Source of the DNA: Acanthosepion pharaonis
Taxonomy: Eukaryota > Mollusca > Cephalopoda > Sepiida > Sepiidae
DNA length: 64,000 nucleotides
Direction: 5' to 3'
NCBI GenBank assembly: GCA_903632075.3
Contig: CAHIKZ030003329.1
Location: 21,001-85,000 of the forward strand
Below the pieces are notes generated by a model. It was not told where the DNA came from. It did not search any database and saw nothing but the letters and a program-made list of their open reading frames with translations. A program made the position numbers and the translations under genes. Below, piece after piece: positions 1 through 9,359 of this stretch. Position 1 is the stretch's first letter; each line of letters starts with the position of its first letter.

Positions 1-284
1 AGAGGCTTTGAGGAGCTTAAAAAACGATTACATGTGTGTGCATGTGTAGAATGTCTTAGTTATTTCTTCTTTTCATAATTTTCTTATCTCCTTATACTCT
101 CTCTCTCTCTGCTATTATGAAGAGTTATCCTTGTCTGCTCACTACCTTTTGCATTGAACATTGTCGTACGCAACCCATTTTTCATCGTCTGTTATATATT
201 TAAGGAACGATGAGGATATTATATTCGTCCTTCAGAAGTGATCCCCCAAAACAGAAATTCTTTGATTCAATCTAATACAATGTT
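1..284. other. AT-rich stretch, no gene seen
   Basis: A short CT run lies near 100-114. No reading frame or RNA signal is supportable. Its right edge merges into the LINE fragment that follows. Confidence 0.5.
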
Positions 285-1154
285 GGATATGCAAATGACT
301 CTGCTAATTCTACCGGTATCAACATTGGCGGCCATAACCTTAGCAACCTAAGATACGTAGACGACACAGAACTGATAGCAGACATGGAAAAGAACTTACA
401 AAATTTCCTACAAAAGGTAGCTAAAGAGAGCAAGAAGAAAGGACTAAACATAAACTACAAGAAGACAGAATGCATGGTCATCTGCAAAAAGATGAGCCCG
501 AAATGCGATTTGCAGGTCGAGGACACTAAAGTCAAGTAGGTGCGGAAGTTTTAATGCCTAGGAAGTGTCTTGACAGGAAACAATAAGTGCGACACTGAGA
601 TCTGTAGACGTATTGAGATGGCCAAGGACGCATTCCAACAGCTGCGAGACAGTAGGATTTTTTTGGTAACAAAGAAAAGAGTGTATGTGACATCTGACCT
701 CCTTTACAGCAGTGAATGTTAGACGGTCTCCTGAAAGATTGAGAAGAGACTCGAGGCGACGGTGATGTGGTTCTACAGAAGGATGCTGAGGATATCATGG
801 ACCAAGCGTGTGTTCCACGATGAGGTTTTGGAGACGATGCAAACAAAGAGGAAGCTTATTATTAACACCAGGAAGAGGCAGCTGAATTTTCTGGGACACC
901 TAATGAGAAAGGAGGGTCTGGAAAATCTGATACTCACAGGTCGTATAAAAGGAAAGAAAGCAACGCATGACATATCTGGCGGGCTTAAGGAAGTAAATGA
1001 CAGAACATGGTCTGAGGGAGGTTGCCGAAAGACGAAACTTATTGCGAGCCACAAGGAATCGGAGAAGTGGAGAGCCATGGTCACCTACGTCCCGAAAAGG
1101 ACACGGTACATAAGAAGAAAAGTTATCAGCAAGAGCATGTTTGTGACGTGCTAA
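285..1154 (+). pseudogene. LINE-B (RTE-like) reverse transcriptase, C-terminal fragment
   Basis: A 5'-truncated remnant of a non-LTR retrotransposon reverse transcriptase, which would prime and copy its RNA at a nicked target. One frame runs the whole length and shows the RT catalytic box as YVDDT near 354-368 (YADD in active relatives). It is followed by the thumb and connection region, with LYSSEC near 702-719 and WFYRRMLRISW near 768-800. The family-typical tail follows: a block beginning FLGHLMRKEGLENL, then a TRP-rich end with WRAMVTYV. The frame is broken only by four stops (537 TAG, 552 TAA, 720 TAG, 732 TGA), with no frameshift, so this is a fairly young dead copy. The apparent 130-residue ORF from 762 is only its last open segment. 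Similar fragments recur through the window on both strands. Superfamily assignment is from family knowledge. Confidence 0.85.
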
Positions 1155-1700
1155 TTGATGATCAGGGTGTGGTAGCTGCAAACAGTTTCAAAAAAGAAGT
1201 TTGCATTCGCAATGTTTCAAGTTCTGAAAATGCAGTGAATAAATAAAATTACATCCTGAATATTATAACTCTCTAAAGCGATATATAACAAAAAGGAAAG
1301 AATAAGAAAGAATGAACAGTTTAAATAATGTAAAAAGATTTTTTTTCTTTTATTCATAAAAAGAATATCTTTAATCGACAGCGGTATATGAAACCGTATG
1401 TTCCTCGTTTCCTTGCTTTTTTGATCACTATCTTCTAGTTTAATCTAAAGAAATGGCAAATCGTTAAAAGATAAGCTCTGTTCTATTCCCCAGTTGGTGT
1501 TTGATTATACATGTTAAAATTTCATACTTTCTTTCCCCTCTCTCTGAAGTGCACGCTTTGATCTCCGTCTTTACGCGCATGCGCAGAAAATTGTTAAATA
1601 CGACTGCGCCATACATTATCGGAATACTTATTTTTCTCAGTAATATACACTCTGTTTCTGTCTCATTATAGTCGTTATATTTGCATACACTACATCGAAC
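1155..1700. other. Non-coding AT-rich spacer
   Basis: AATAAA occurs near 1240, just past the LINE tail, and may be its polyadenylation signal. A GCGCATGCGC palindrome lies at 1575-1584, the core of an NRF-1-type site; such sites recur in this window and are not proof of a promoter. Nothing else is supportable. Confidence 0.4.
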
Positions 1701-1960
1701 GTGGAGTAATGGATAGCGGCTCGGATTGAGGAATAAACCCAGCCGAGTTCGAATTCAGTCGAATCTATTACATTTCTTACGTGCTGATACCCTTGATCTT
1801 TAGCAAGAACAGACCGGGTTCTATAGCCTTCGATGGCAACCCGTTTACTGCAGAAAGAAATGGCAACCTACCTGCCTCGTCAGTCATGTATCGAAAGATA
1901 TATAATCGCCTAAGCGTGTATCACACATGGCACCTAACTGAAAGACATCGAACAACTTCT
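1701..1960 (+). repeat. SINE-I, tRNA-derived SINE copy 1
   Basis: A pol III-type head is visible: an A-box-like TAATGGATAGCGG near 1708 and a B-box-like GAGTTCGAATTC near 1745. The body continues with the conserved text AGAAAGAAATGGCAACCTAC and ATGTATCGAAAGATA. The same order of blocks occurs at 22048-22335 and, inverted, at 63607-63893. The short ORF read through it is incidental. Octopus tRNA-derived SINEs are known as a class; which named family this is was not checked. Confidence 0.8.
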
Positions 1961-2055
1961 ATAGAACCGTGCGCCATATTTGTGGTCGTATGTTAAAAGT
2001 AAGCAATGGTTAGGAAACAACTTTGAGATAAACATAGTATCATTTTACTATTACT

Positions 2056-2527
2056 GTCTCAAATGGCTCTTGACGATAAACTACATCCGACAGTAAGGCC
2101 TCTGATCGCTATTATTCCCTGGTCCAACCTGACCCGGGGTGGTGGCACCTGTTAGGGTCTCGGGAAGTATACGAATTCATATAGTAAAAATACCAGTCAT
2201 ACATTTGAGCCTAGACAAAACCCTCTTTACAAAAATACGTCAAGGAAACCCGATCTACAGACTGATTTCTTACCTAGAATACATATTCTGTTCATACTAA
2301 CCTATCTTTAAAATCTTGTCGGCATTAAATAACCCATTGAGGTTGACATGCCGTAAAAAATAAACCAAATTCGCTACAAACCCTCTTAAAAAATTCGTCA
2401 ATGAAGTCTGATCTACAAACTGTTTTCTTGCAAAGAATATATATTCTCTTCATACCAATTTACTCTAAATATCATGTTGGTATTAAATAACCCATTGAGG
2501 CTGATGTGCCGTAAAACAAAATCAATA
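2056..2527 (+). repeat. X repeat with duplicated 3' tail
   Basis: The head near 2075-2160 (GATAAACTACATCCGACAG, then CCTGACCCGG) matches inverted copies at 15843-16480 and 49985-50370. The 3' part is present twice in tandem with a ~161-bp period (about 2218-2378 and 2379-2527). Each copy ends in the shared tail TTAAATAACCCATTGAGG followed by a variant of TTGACATGCCGTAAAA. The same tail ends the 5S-tRNA SINEs. Confidence 0.75.
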
Positions 2528-3110
2528 AACTCAAATATCTCTTCAGCGTCAGGTAATGGACAACGAAGTTTCTCTGTTTGACCATTACTAAGGAGAAAGT
2601 TTGATCCTCATTTCCCGGTAAAAAATCTCATTAAATTATCCCAATCTCTAACCCAACCTATAATCTCTTTCAATGCATTTTCGTAGTAAGAAATCATTTA
2701 GCAATCTTATTTCAGACTAAGAAATCATTTTGAATCTCACCTTATTGCAGTAATGATCAACCAGCCAGTCTAGCAGATCATTTAGATTTATTCTTAAAAT
2801 CTCCTTCTGCAGCAAAGTGAGATAATAAGCAAGTTATGCTGCTCCAAGGTTTCAAAACGAAGTGAATTTTGACAATTCCGACGTCCAAGATGAACTGATT
2901 TACAAAGAGAACGAACACTGTCAGATTATTTGTCGGTAAATGGGCAATTAGTCTGAAATAAACACCAGCTGCTCCAACTGGAGCTTGAAAACGGTTAATC
3001 GAATTTCATTCTCCGTTGGTTGCTCTACACCGCTGATGTTATATCACATTAACTCTATGGTAAGAAGGTTACAAGAACGTAAACAACAAACACGTAAAAA
3101 ACGGGAAAAT
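2528..3110. other. Non-coding, nothing recognised
   Basis: AT-rich sequence between the X repeat and the duplicated block. No frame, tRNA-like box or terminal repeat was seen. Confidence 0.4.
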
Positions 3111-3695
3111 GCATTTTTAAGAGGAGTTTTCTTATGTTTCTCTTCGGTTTAGTTATGCTTTTTACAAAATAGTTTCTTGGTCAGTTTGAGAACTTTTCAA
3201 CACTCTTCATATAGCTTTATAATTTCTTACAAATTTAAAATATTTTCATTTTATTTCTGTTTTCTTTTTTCAAGATTCCACAGACAGATATTGGAACTTA
3301 TAAAACTAAATTCAAAAGGTTTATAAGCCAAATGTTAGGTTTTTAAATTTAGTATTTTCTAACCATGTGATACTCCTTGAATTTTTCTCTCTGTACAATA
3401 GAGTTGTGCATTCTTTGCACTATTTTATCGTCATTTTTCACATCTTTTCTCTTTAAGAAGTATGCAGACATAATGCTATATTTGGCTTGCTCATTCAGTT
3501 TTATTTTCATGCAAATACTCCAGAAAATGATGTAAAGTCATGAATCCTAATGTTCCCAATTAATCATTTAAAGTCAAATCATGAATGTATAATAAATATA
3601 TTGCTAGAAATATTCGATATCCTCAATTGATGCTATCCACTAATCCCCAATAAAACATCAATGAATGGTGACTGCTTTTTCAGGGATAAAACTCA
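3111..3695 (+). repeat. Direct duplication, unit 1 (upstream relic)
   Basis: This segment matches the region just upstream of the candidate exon. Shared blocks are CAAATGTTAG, GAGTTGTGCATTCTTTGCAC (3401-3420 against 4119-4138), TTTTTCACATCTTTTCTCT, and GTCATGAATCCTAAT against CTCATGAATCTTAAT. Homology fades around TTGCTAG...GATGCT...ATCAATGAATGGTGACTG, which is where the second unit reaches its ATG. The first unit has no open exon at that place. Confidence 0.7.
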
Positions 3696-3740
3696 AAACT
3701 GATTCGTTTTTATGTCATCTTTTACTATCGTTCCGCAATT

Positions 3741-3759
3741 AAAAAAAAAAAAAAAAAAG
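3741..3759 (+). repeat. A homopolymer
   Basis: An A-run that separates the two duplicated units; it may mark the end of an inserted retroelement tail, but no element body is visible beside it. Confidence 0.7.
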
Positions 3760-3944
3760 TGTGTCCGAAGTACGGTTCTTCCCTTGGCACCGCTATCATT
3801 TTTAACTCGTTTCACTCTCTCGGTAAAGTTTGTTGTCTTAAAAAACGATTATTAGAATTTTAATAAAACCCAAACATATGAAAGTGAAATTATACATTTC
3901 CTTTGTTCTTCGAGAATTTACAACAAGAATAATTTTATATCTTT

Positions 3945-4375
3945 AAGGGTAGTTTTTATGTTTGTTTCCACTTTAATTATAACAAAAATTATAAAAGTGA
4001 TATTTTAACTCCTTATCGTCTTTTTGTTTCTTTAGATTGTAAAATAAAATGAAATAAAACAAATGTTAGATTCAGAATATCATTTAACATTATGAAACAC
4101 CTTGAAGCATTCACAGTGGAGTTGTGTATTCTTTGCACATTCTTTATTTTTCACATCTTTTCTCTGAGAGAGATGTATACAAACATTACTTTCTGGTGAC
4201 TCGTCCTCCATTTTTATTTCCAAACAAATATTCCCGGAAATGACGTAACCTCATGAATCTTAATAAATAGTTACTTCCTGAACGCTAGAGTTGCTAGTCA
4301 GATCGTCTCGAATCATAAGTGACTGATGCTGTATCGTTCGAAAAATGTTCAGATCATCAAGTGGTCATCGACTGA
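3945..4375 (+). promoter_or_regulatory. Direct duplication, unit 2; possible 5' flank of the candidate exon
   Basis: The second copy of the block at 3111-3695, lying directly before the candidate first exon. If the exon is real, this is its promoter and 5' UTR. A TGACGT-like half site (AATGACGTAACCTCATG) is at about 4240-4256. No TATA box was placed with confidence. The promoter role is inference; the duplication is seen directly. Confidence 0.35.
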
Positions 4376-4529
4376 ATGAAAACCTTCAGTGAAATGAAAT
4401 ATAAATTGATGATGTTCGTCTTCTACGGATTTATTATTCTGAATGCCTACCGTAGTGCAGTGACTAGCAAGAACGAAGTAATGAGTTTGTCTCACGTGTG
4501 CCTAACTATAAGAAAAATATGTTATGCAG
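4376..4529 (+). CDS. Candidate first coding exon of a secreted or membrane peptide gene
   Basis: An ATG opens 51 codons that end at CAG|GTAAGT (donor GT at 4530-4531), a full-consensus splice donor, leaving phase 1. A second in-frame Met is at residue 7. The product is signal-peptide-like: basic residues (MKYK), a hydrophobic core LMMFVFYGFIIL, then a polar region and two cysteines near the end (HVCLTIRKIC). Phase-1 junctions after a signal region are common in secreted-protein genes. Without splicing, the frame stops at 4568. I could not find exon 2: a Cys-containing ORF at 51371-51619 is far away and would join in phase 0. The gene is not recognised. It could also be a chance ORF with a chance donor, but the duplicated upstream block argues that something here was once a unit. 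Confidence 0.35.
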
Positions 4530-4982
4530 GTAAGTTGTCGCCCTTGGTCAACGGCACTCTCAAGAGATGACGTTTAGCGTCAAACCAACCAATCACAAGC
4601 CAGAATATGTTGACGCCATTTATAAAGAACGCTATTGCTCTTTTCTGCTGGGATCTGCCAAGTACAGGACGTCAAAGTCGTCTCTGATTCTACCTACAAT
4701 TTTGACATGAGAACCGTACTATATTAGTAGGTAAACGAAACCATTCTCAAACCAAGGACAAGTGAACTTGTAATGTTTCATTATAATAGATAGCCACAAA
4801 CAGAATAATTTGTTTGGAACAAGAACTATTATTTCAATAGTATTTGTATATATGAATTTCAATATATTCCTTTTAACTTTCAATTTGTATTCCGCGTTCT
4901 TCACGTGTTGATATTATTTGCGTCTTAAATCGCCATATGACTGTTATGGCCTTATACAAATCTTGGTCAAAGCCTTATTATA
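4530..4982. other. Putative intron start or spacer
   Basis: Follows the donor site. No acceptor or second exon could be supported. A short moderately GC-rich piece at 4565-4690 matches nothing else in the window that I noticed. Confidence 0.35.
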
Positions 4983-5536
4983 CAGGGTGCCAGTAAAGTA
5001 TCTTTACAATTTAAAATATTTAATACAGAAGCAAATGAACAGACAAATATGTGGAAATCGTTACGAAGTGAGGAGTATATATTGAAGGTTTTTTTTAACT
5101 TATTTAATAAACCTCTATATGGTCACCATTAGTTGCACGAAGCACATCAGAATGTTATCCGATTTCTTGCTATGTTCACTGTAGCATAGCCTATCAGTGG
5201 TAGGAATTGTATCTGTGATCTTTTGCTTTAGACCAGTGATGTCCAATATATTTGTTCAACACACGATATCTTTAACATAAACCCATAGAGAGTAGTCCAG
5301 GTAAGTGATATCTATGGAATGAGGTGGCCAGGTAATTGGGCAATCCCTTCCAATGCACTGGTCTATCAAAGTTAACGGTTCATTCAATTATCAACAGGAT
5401 ACCTGAAATACACAAATGCAAAAGTGAATAAAACTTTGATAATTATTAAGTACATAGAACAAATGTGATTAAAATATCTCATCAATTTCCTTTTGAATAT
5501 TTTTTTAAATTGTAAAGAGATTTTTATGGAAACCTG
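4983..5536 (-). mobile_element. Internally deleted mariner-like element with transposase remnant
   Basis: Terminal inverted repeats are visible. The left end reads CAGGGTGCCAGTAAAG and then TATCTTTACAATTTAAAATAT. The right end, reverse complemented, reads CAGGTTTCCATAAAAATC and then TCTTTACAATTTAAAAA. Between them the minus strand encodes a decayed C-terminal mariner transposase piece with WPPHSIDITYLDYSLW and, further on, KQKITDTIP. This corresponds to the family's WPP-SPDL-PLD--LW block holding the third catalytic Asp. At least one in-frame stop is present and the N-terminal two thirds are gone. TA precedes the left end (4981-4982); the right flank is TC, so the target duplication is imperfect. 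Confidence 0.75.
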
Positions 5537-5665
5537 TCAACATATTTGACAGCTTACATTGGAGAGTAGACCCGTCTAGAAAATTATTGCTTGAATCGAG
5601 GGAGTTCAGTCTTCAGTGGGTGCCTTCTGTTTCTAAGATGATGTTAATGTATTCCACTGTAAATT

Positions 5666-6560
5666 TGTTGTAACCTAGGGAAGGTTACTGAATAGAATAA
5701 ATGAAGATTGGTAATGAACGATAATACTTAGGAAAAGAACAACACATATAAGATACTCCAGCGGCGCGTAAATGTAGTAGTCAACTGCTGGAAGTGAGTC
5801 AAGTGAATTCCACAATGAATCTCCAACTGCAGGATAATTACCACGCGGGCAGATGTGACACATGGTCGAATTTAATGTGGGGTATATCGAGCCCGTAGAT
5901 TCGGTCAAAATTTCCCCGTAGACCCTGGCAAAAACGGGAATCGGGTAACTTTTTCGAAACGAGAGCTCTGGCCTTCTTAGCCTCGTCTGGGGATCCTCTC
6001 TGCCCTGAGTGAAAGAGTTTGTCCAGCACAGCTGGAGATGAATCTCCAACTGCAGGATATCTATCCATCGCTCATATTTACCTAAATAGATGTGACATGG
6101 TCTAATTTAATGTGGGGTATCCGAGCCCGTAGATTCGGTCAAAATTTCCCCGTAGACCCTGTTAAAAACGGGAATCGGGTAACCGTTTCCCGAGACGAGA
6201 GCCTGGCCTTCGACCTAGCCTCGTCTTGGGATCCTCTCTGCCCTGAGTGAAAGAGTTTGTCCAGCACAGCTGGAGATGAATCTCCAACTGCAGGATATCT
6301 ATCCATCGCTCCACGCGGTCAGATGTGACACAAGGCTGAATTTAATGTCGGGTGTGCGAGCCCGTAGCCTCGGCTAAAAAAGTTCCCCGTAACCCGCGTA
6401 TAAAACGGGGCCGGATAGCTGTTTCCCTAATACGAGACTTTGCCCTTTGACTATAGCCTCGTCTGAGGATCCTCTCTGCCTGGAGGCAGTGAGTTTGACC
6501 AACACAACTGGAGACGAATCTCCAACCGCAGACCAACATACAGTATTTAATTGTGTGCAA
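5666..6560 (+). mobile_element. LTR-like element, right end lost, with three module-M units
   Basis: The left end TGTTGTAACCTAGGGAAGG and about 150 following bases match the complete 482-bp element at 40705-41186. Here the internal module is present three times in tandem (starting near 5845, 6083 and 6320). Each unit runs from a GATGTGACAC-type start through GAGCCCGTAG, CCCCGTAGACCC and TCCTCTCTGCC to GAATCTCCAACTGCAG; the middle and last differ by substitutions and a short insertion. The right-hand part past CAGTATTTA is missing. The ORFs on the minus strand (98-148 residues) follow the repeat period and are not genes. Confidence 0.75.
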
Positions 6561-6867
6561 AAGTTTCCAACGAAACCATAGCTTTCCAAAATAATTTCTA
6601 TACTGACTGAAGAACATTTCTTCCCGGGCATTGACCAAAACGTGATATTCGTTAGTAAATGTTTTCTGATAACTGTTGTAAATGTCTGGGTCCTTCGGGA
6701 CGTAAGGTGATTATGACTTTGCGCAGTTTCCTTTACTTTAATATGCGTGACTCGCACTGAGGTCTTTAGGAAAAAAATTGGTGAACTTTCTCTATAATTA
6801 TTCCATGAATTGAAAATCACTTTTTTCTTCCATTAGATCAGCTGCCAGTCAAAGGTAGAAATCACAG
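6561..6867. other. Non-coding, nothing recognised
   Basis: Unique-looking AT-rich sequence between the LTR-like element and a dispersed repeat. Confidence 0.35.
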
Positions 6868-7050
6868 TCTGCCCTCTTATTTAAATTAATTTTTGTGTAT
6901 GATTAGAAGAAATTATCCTCGCCTTTTACCAAGGGCATAAGTGCGAAATGAAAACAAGATTCTACTAGAATTTAAACTCGAAGATTTACCCTCGTCAAGG
7001 TTTACACGGCCCGCAAATACATTATCGCATGTAATCTTACCAGCATACAT
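6868..7050 (+). repeat. Dispersed repeat D, copy 1
   Basis: About 180 bp shared with 14050-14230: TCTGCCCTCTTATTTAAATT, ATAAGTGCGAAATGAAAACA, CTAGAATTTAAACTC and ACAAATACATTATG are common to both. No coding or pol III signal was seen, so the type of element is unknown. Confidence 0.65.
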
Positions 7051-7056
7051 GTATGT

Positions 7057-7102
<46 letters not shown>

Positions 7103-7106
7103 GTAT
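7051..7106 (+). repeat. (TA)n microsatellite
   Basis: Nearly pure TA dinucleotide run with two interruptions. Confidence 0.9.
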
Positions 7107-7137
7107 ATAATAAAAAGGCTTAAACACTAATATTCAG

Positions 7138-7412
7138 TTTGTTCCGGCGATCCCAAACGTAGAATAGATGTCAATGCGTGTTGGTACCGGATGAGTTAAT
7201 CGTCGCCACTCTCCGTTTTACTCGTTTCCCCGGGCCGACGGGTGTGTACAGGGACGTTTACAGTTCCTGGGTCCATCGCCACATGTGCGATGAAACCAAC
7301 AAACGCCCTGGTCGCTTCGCCGTTCTCGGCTGAGTGGTTCGTCCCGCCGAGATGGGGTCGATTTCCTTATCCGTAGGCGCAGGAAGATCTGGATCTCTCG
7401 AATTTGTCTAAT
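7138..7412. other. GC-richer island of unknown nature
   Basis: About 270 bp markedly richer in G+C than its surroundings, ending on the plus strand in AATAAA-like text and an A-run at 7428-7440. That resembles the 3' end of a retroposed sequence. Neither strand has a long open frame. A short resemblance of GACGGGTGTGTACAGGGACG to conserved small-subunit rRNA text does not extend and was rejected. Confidence 0.3.
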
Positions 7413-7597
7413 AAAAACTAATTTTTATTAAAAAAAAAATATACATCTATGTGTATGCACCTATGTATATATATTTATATATTTTGCATATGTATGTGTA
7501 TATTTACCACTAATATTAGCTAGCTAGCTATATATATATATATATATAGTACTCAATATTAAAAATAGATATTGTTTTTATATAGAGAGAAGAATTA

Positions 7598-7744
7598 CTT
7601 AACTGTAATTGTCCATATCAATTTTGTTATGTCCCGACTCCGCAGTTTCGGGTTACTGTCTCCACTTTTCAAGGGATCAATCATTATATTAATTATTTCA
7701 TTGGAAATAATTAATATACGGATTATGGACAATTAAAGTTAGGC
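7598..7744. mobile_element. Short inverted-repeat element (MITE-like) with inner palindrome
   Basis: Outer arms of about 21 bp pair with few mismatches: CTTAACTGTAATTGTCCATA at 7598-7617 against the reverse complement of 7723-7744. A second palindrome at about 7687-7714 (TATTAATTATTT ... AAATAATTAATA) sits inside. It is too small to code for anything. No clear target duplication was seen. Confidence 0.55.
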
Positions 7745-7774
7745 AATTCTTTTGTATATATAAAAATAAGATAC

Positions 7775-7775
<1 letters not shown>

Positions 7776-7806
<31 letters not shown>
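7776..7806 (+). repeat. (TA)n left bracket of element A1
   Basis: Pure TA run directly left of the A1 body. Confidence 0.9.
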
Positions 7807-7809
<3 letters not shown>

Positions 7810-8177
7810 CATATAATTATAGATAACTAGACTCGTTTCGAAAAACCCTCGAATTTTTGATTTGCTAATAATCAAATCAGTCTCAAGGGAAAAAAAGGTT
7901 TTAAAAAAAGAAAGAGCTACAAACATGAACTTCTGTCAACAAAAAAATCGCACAGATGCAGGTCTGAAGCCCAAAGAAAAAACCCCGATACGAGTAAAGA
8001 ACTAACAAAAGCGCTCAATACAACCGTAGAGCAGACCTAGATACACCTAGTGAGCCAGACAAACCTACCAAGGTTTCACCTAAACGGATCGTTAGGGAAA
8101 GTAAGGCCACTTTCCCTAACGATCTGTTTAGGTGAAACCAAAGGTAGGTTTTGTCTATCACTAAAGTGTATCTATCT

Positions 8178-8182
<5 letters not shown>
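7807..8182 (+). mobile_element. Element A1: (TA)n-bracketed element ending in a long hairpin
   Basis: The body begins near ACTAGACTCGTTTCGAAAAA, continues A-rich (GGTTTTAAAAAAAGAAAGAG, GAAGCCCAAAGAAAAAACCC), and ends in a long hairpin at about 8045-8168. The left arm contains CCAAGGTTTCACCTAAACGG and the right arm its near-perfect complement, meeting at GGGAAAGTAAGGCCACTTTCCC. (TA)n lies on both sides. A second copy without the right hairpin arm is at 19860-20118. Elements B1 and B2 share the ACTCG start and the CCTACCTAGGTTTCACC-type hairpin. No coding capacity. Class unknown; a non-autonomous Helitron or other foldback element is possible. Confidence 0.6.

Positions 8183-8235
<53 letters not shown>
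8183..8235 (+). repeat. (TA)n right bracket of element A1
   Basis: Long pure TA run directly after the hairpin. Confidence 0.9.
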
Positions 8236-8236
<1 letters not shown>

Positions 8237-9154
8237 CTTTCATCCGAGTAAACTTAAAACTGGTGATCTTTAGAACTAGAGGAACATTTAGCGGTTTCTT
8301 TTTACCCTAACCATTACTGTCTTTTCATTAAAAAATTTCTTCGGGACTGCGTGTTTAACAACGGATAACGGGGACTCCAATCTTCTCGGCAGCCGCGTCG
8401 TAGTTGTAGTTACAATAATAGTAATAATGTTAACTTTTGCATATAGATTTCTAAGATATTTCCTCTTTTAGACAATTTTTAACAACAATTTGTACACGTT
8501 CCTAACTGCTATTATCTTTATTGGTCTTTTATTCGATATAGCGATATTAAATTAGAACTGTAAATGTGGTTAAAGGTTTTAGATATTCTCTATTTTTATT
8601 CAATAAAGCGTGACATAATTTTATTAATCTGACTTTGAAAACACTGTGATGCTTTCATCGAAATATTTTAACAGTGTCTGCAGTGTGGGTTTTCTTTTTG
8701 ATCTTTCAAGGAAAGCAATTATTATAATTTGGAATCAAATAGTGTGATTTCCACAGAGAAACGTTCATTGTTCATTCTAGCTCCTTTTCTTTTCCCTTTT
8801 TTTTTTATTGATGGTTCTCTTTATTACAATGTTCAGAATATGTAACTTGAAGTATAATTATTTTGTTACAATTTAAGTATTTAAACGACTGACCGTTGTA
8901 TGCGCGCATTTTTAGGTAATCAATTTGCGGTAAAATAATTCTATTTTTGTATCCTATAACATCATTTTAAACAGACAAAAGAGAGAAAATAAAAGAAAAT
9001 ATCCCTTGTTCCATAAAATTGTTACTGTCTCTTGTTCATAATTTACCGTCTTGTTGAAATTCGACTATCGAAGCGTCTCACCGTCGAATCTCATAAATAG
9101 TAACTGGCTCCTTTTGCAATGTTCTGTATCCACAAAATGCAGATCAGATTAAAA
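8236..9154. other. Non-coding, nothing recognised
   Basis: AT-rich sequence with a T-run near 8806. No repeat family seen elsewhere in the window could be matched. Confidence 0.35.
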
Positions 9155-9345
9155 ATAGTGTTGCCGCCATACGTGGGCTGGAGCTATCCAATCATGGCAT
9201 TCCATTCTTGACAGAATTCAAAAGTGTTTTTTTTGGGGGGTGCGGACTTCTGAGGTATGAATTGTCTCCCAAACTACAAACTCTTTCTCACAGACTAAAC
9301 GCTGCTAGCCTTTCTCTATTTTCATGATAGATATTCTGGCGAACT
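9155..9345 (+). pseudogene. LINE-A C-terminal fragment
   Basis: The plus strand reads a decayed version of the conserved tail after the RT domain of Jockey/CR1-like LINEs: HTWAGAIQSWHSILDRIQK, then a frameshifting T/G run, then ELSPKLQTLSHRLNAASLSL. The same block is intact in the copies at 61002-61310 (minus) and 37367-37690 (plus). No start codon or catalytic core is included. Confidence 0.7.
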
Positions 9346-9359
9346 ACAAGGTTCCACAT

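Noticed and set aside
1575..1584. NRF-1-type palindromes (also near 19037, 40336, 56865) as promoters
   Set aside because: They are not associated with exons or CpG-rich islands here, and one lies inside the Tc1-like element.
5675..6820. Minus-strand ORFs of 98-148 codons as a gene cluster
   Set aside because: They track the tandem module-M units and the LTR-like element; no domain and no conserved start.
7210..7262. Small-subunit rRNA fragment (GACGGGTGTGTACAGGGACG)
   Set aside because: Similarity needs two deletions within 30 bp and does not extend to either side.
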